Under the pieces are notes generated by a model that did not search any database, was not told where the DNA came from, and worked only from the letters and a program-made list of their open reading frames with translations. Positions 61,696-64,000 of a DNA stretch of 64,000 nucleotides are shown here, one piece after another. Both the position numbers and the translations under genes were made by a program. The stretch's first letter is position 1, and each line of letters begins with the position of its first letter. Source of the DNA: Capitella teleta (Eukaryota > Annelida > Polychaeta > Capitellidae); the NCBI GenBank assembly GCA_000328365.1, contig KB309148.1, forward strand, positions 28,936-92,935, in the 5' to 3' direction.

Positions 61696-62219
61696 CATTG
61701 CTTTGCATTGATTTGATTTGCTTTGCTTTGCTTTGCTTTGCTTTGCTTTGCTTTGCTTTGCTTTGCTTTGCTTTGCTTTGCTTTGCTTTGCTTTGCTTTG
61801 CTTTGCTTTGCTTTGCTTTCTATCTTGAATCATACTAATCGAGGATTTAAATTATGCATGCACATAATTATTTGATTAAATTCTTATTGAGAGTGCTTAT
61901 TATCTTGCACTTCAACCAAACATCGCCTCCACAAACCCCTATAATCTCACCGACAAAGTGTCCAATAAAAGCCGTATCGCCATATGCTCACCTCTACATA
62001 CCGCTCCCGTATAATTCGTGGGGGAGATAACCTTGGGCCATGTCCAACCAATTTACCAGGTGATAAAGCAGGGGAGGCCACATCGGGTGGGGATAGAACG
62101 CGTGCAATAACCCTGCCACGCTCTGTCGACCCGGGTCTTTGAAGCCCCGCATTGCTGTCTGCTTCTAATCGCACATCAATGACTGGGTGATGGCAACCCT
62201 CTTTCGCCATATCCCACAC
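61300..62219 (-). CDS. Candidate two-exon minus-strand gene fragment, function unknown
   Basis: A frame open from 62219 (MWDMAKEGCHHPVIDVRLEA...) ends near 62063 in a GTAAAT donor, phase 1. An acceptor (TTATTCAG) near 61390 restores frame and leads to about 27 residues ending EGRRCD and a stop near 61310; an AATAAA follows about 80 bases later on the minus strand (near 61228). The combination of phase-compatible splice sites and a polyadenylation signal is suggestive. I recognise no domain, and further upstream exons may exist to the right. This could still be chance. Confidence 0.25.
61647..61818. repeat. Compound microsatellite: GATT then CTTTG
   Basis: A GATT array (61647-61694) is followed by a degenerate transition and then roughly twenty perfect CTTTG pentamers (61720-61818). 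On the minus strand this yields a meaningless Lys-Gln-Ser-Lys-Ala type frame. Confidence 0.95.
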
Positions 62220-64000
62220 ACCACGATGAGCGATCCTGTCTGGGAATTGGGTTTGCGAATGAGCTAGTGAAATCGCAATGTCATAAAGCGGAGTTATGGC
62301 TGAAGTCTGAAGATTTATTCACTGTGATCTATAGCTTTATTTTGTTCTGAAAATTAGCTGTGTGCATCATTGTTTTCATATGAGTTCATTGCTTATAATT
62401 ATTGGTGATTATATAATTATTATTGCTTACTTTTTTTACTGTTGCAATTTTTATTTATGTGGATCCGGTGGGTCTGACGTTAAGGCTACATGTAAATTTT
62501 CCGTCTAACTTAAAAGCGACAGGGTCATCATCGATACATAGATATGGAGACTAGCTTCTTTGTATTAGTATACAAGATCTCCCCATTGTGAAAGATGTGT
62601 TAAAGCGGGTCCCCAAGCTGAGCCACTCGCAGTTCTGCTCGAAATAATAATTTATTTAATGAATTAATGATTATAAAATGAACGTTTATGTGATTATTAT
62701 ATAATTGAATGGACGAATAAAATGGTTACCATGGCAACGCTTGGCGCGTGAGGACCACTTTTCATAATCCAGATGGTCCAACGATTGTCGTCGTTATTCT
62801 GGAAATTTCCGGAAAAAGTTTCCATGGCAACTAATGAATGCCGATCATTCTTATGCATACCCGTATCCGATAACGTGAATGATCGAGGATTCAGGATGAG
62901 CGTCAGTTATATTTTGTGCTAGTAGCCTGTGGCATGTTTACGGTATGTGCTCTGCAGGTGGATATCGCGTCGTATTTTCAGGGTCATAATCCAATCTTAA
63001 TAAGTTAACATGGGCACACGACAGACAGTTATGTCTAAACGATTATGTGTGTACGCGTTTGTGTGGATTCGAAGTTTACGACTCAGTTTCATATCCACAG
63101 ACTATGTATCTTTTCCATGGACAATTAATGCACCTTTCATCGTTGCGACCGCTGTAGCCAGTCTCTTCCAACAGCCATGGAAAGTCGCTAATCATATTTC
63201 GTGGTTTTAATTGATTATACGAAATACCCTTCCTGGTTATTCCATTGCGAGTCAAGAGCATGTACAAGTTAGTACACCCAGTGAGAGTCCACGTATCTGC
63301 TAAGTTTCATCAGTATACATCAGTTTTGTGTGCTTGTGGAGGAGGTATGAGTATGGTCCTACCTCGATAGCAATTTGATATTACGGTAGGGAAAATAATT
63401 ATAAATTTATACCAGCCATATAAAGTAAAACTTAGCCATATTTCCATAGAACTAACAATAGAGAAGCTCAGCTCATAAAGTAAAAACGCTACAGCGAGTA
63501 GTGAATAAAAAGAAACATTTTTGTAACGTATTTTATCCGTATTCTTCTAGACGGTAACTGAGCTGAATTCATTTCTACTTCATGGGAGGGTCTTACTGTT
63601 TCTGAGCTCCGCCTCCTCGACTTGCAAAGGGCCTCCTTCGAGAGAGAGCGAGAAAGAAGTGAACGCGAGAAAAAAAAAAATCACATCGGCCTACAAGACG
63701 CAATAAATGATCTCGATGAGGAGACAAATTATGCGGGTTTTCTATGACTACTAACTGTTAATTAATATTTATATGTATTCTGGTAGTCTTATGTAGTAGT
63801 ATTGGTAGTCTGAGTACTGATAAGGATGAGTAGAGAGAAAAACACGTACGATGTTTGTGAATCATACAAGCGATTAATTTTGTCCGCGCTGAGCGAAAAC
63901 ATCTGCCGGACAACAGGAAAATCGGTCTCTAGTGTCGAATCATCGTTTTAATAGAGCCAGAGGATGAATAATAGATAGAAGATGCGAGATATCGGAGGGA
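62220..64000. other. Unassigned right end of the window
   Basis: No gene, RNA gene or transposon is recognised. A short dispersed repeat at 62883-62919 resembles 47240-47276. Short open frames near 63010-63267 on both strands have no motif. Confidence 0.45.

Noticed and set aside
61612-61833. Lys/Gln/Ser-rich protein on the minus strand
   Set aside because: It is purely the translation of the CTTTG and GATT microsatellite.
1-64000. tRNA, rRNA or CRISPR-type arrays
   Set aside because: No cloverleaf, rRNA-like block or spaced direct-repeat array was seen; tandem repeats present are contiguous microsatellites or minisatellites.

Overview
The window is a stretch of a metazoan nuclear genome, with spliceosomal GT-AG introns, AATAAA polyadenylation signals, animal-only gene families and eukaryotic transposons. 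Coding exons are moderately GC-balanced, while intergenic and intronic DNA is AT-rich. Many introns are very short (about 48-75 bp in the MPND-like gene) next to a few of 1-4 kb. A recognisable Wnt1 argues for an animal with a resolved Wnt repertoire (cnidarian or bilaterian grade), whereas the compact introns would also suit a sponge. I cannot name the species. One assembly gap of 242 N lies at 53336-53577.

Layout. 1-5.4 kb holds a broken Gypsy-type LTR retrotransposon on the minus strand (about 1222-5437). 6.7-14.55 kb is a plus-strand gene for a small single-pass membrane protein with two copies of a cysteine-rich helical domain, each built from an identical intron-phase pattern; its first intron contains minus-strand coding-like exons of a related domain. 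14.6-26.4 kb is gene-poor, with a short mariner-like element, a truncated SINE with a perfect 14-bp target duplication and a LINE 3' remnant. 26.6-36.6 kb is a dense conserved cluster: BCDIN3D-like methyltransferase (+), selenoprotein methionine-R-sulfoxide reductase B1 with an in-frame UGA and a SECIS-like hairpin (+), COP9 signalosome subunit 8 (-, with a piggyBac remnant in intron 1), and an MPND-like RAMA-MPN/JAMM protein (+). 39.0-40.6 kb is an intronless UDP-glucuronosyltransferase-like gene (+). 41.5-46.7 kb holds two head-to-head paralogous receptors (signal peptide, F5/8C-like domain, thrombospondin type 1 repeat, transmembrane helix, cytoplasmic tail) whose start codons are only 159 bp apart. 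48.1-49.4 kb is an intronless GT31 beta-1,3-glycosyltransferase (-). 50-55.6 kb is gene-poor and contains the gap. 55.7-60.3 kb is a complete five-exon Wnt1-like gene (-). 60.6-62.2 kb holds a few unassigned minus-strand exon candidates, followed by simple repeats and unassigned DNA to the end.

The genes are housekeeping and cell-surface genes and not an operon-like system. The clearest unusual features are the selenoprotein whose SECIS overlaps its polyadenylation signal, the divergent receptor pair with a tiny shared promoter, the internally duplicated cysteine-rich membrane protein with an antisense relative in its intron, and a MITE family that sits in the upstream region, 3' UTR and intron of three different genes here. 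All gene models were read by eye from splice consensus and frame continuity; exon edges may be off by a base or two.
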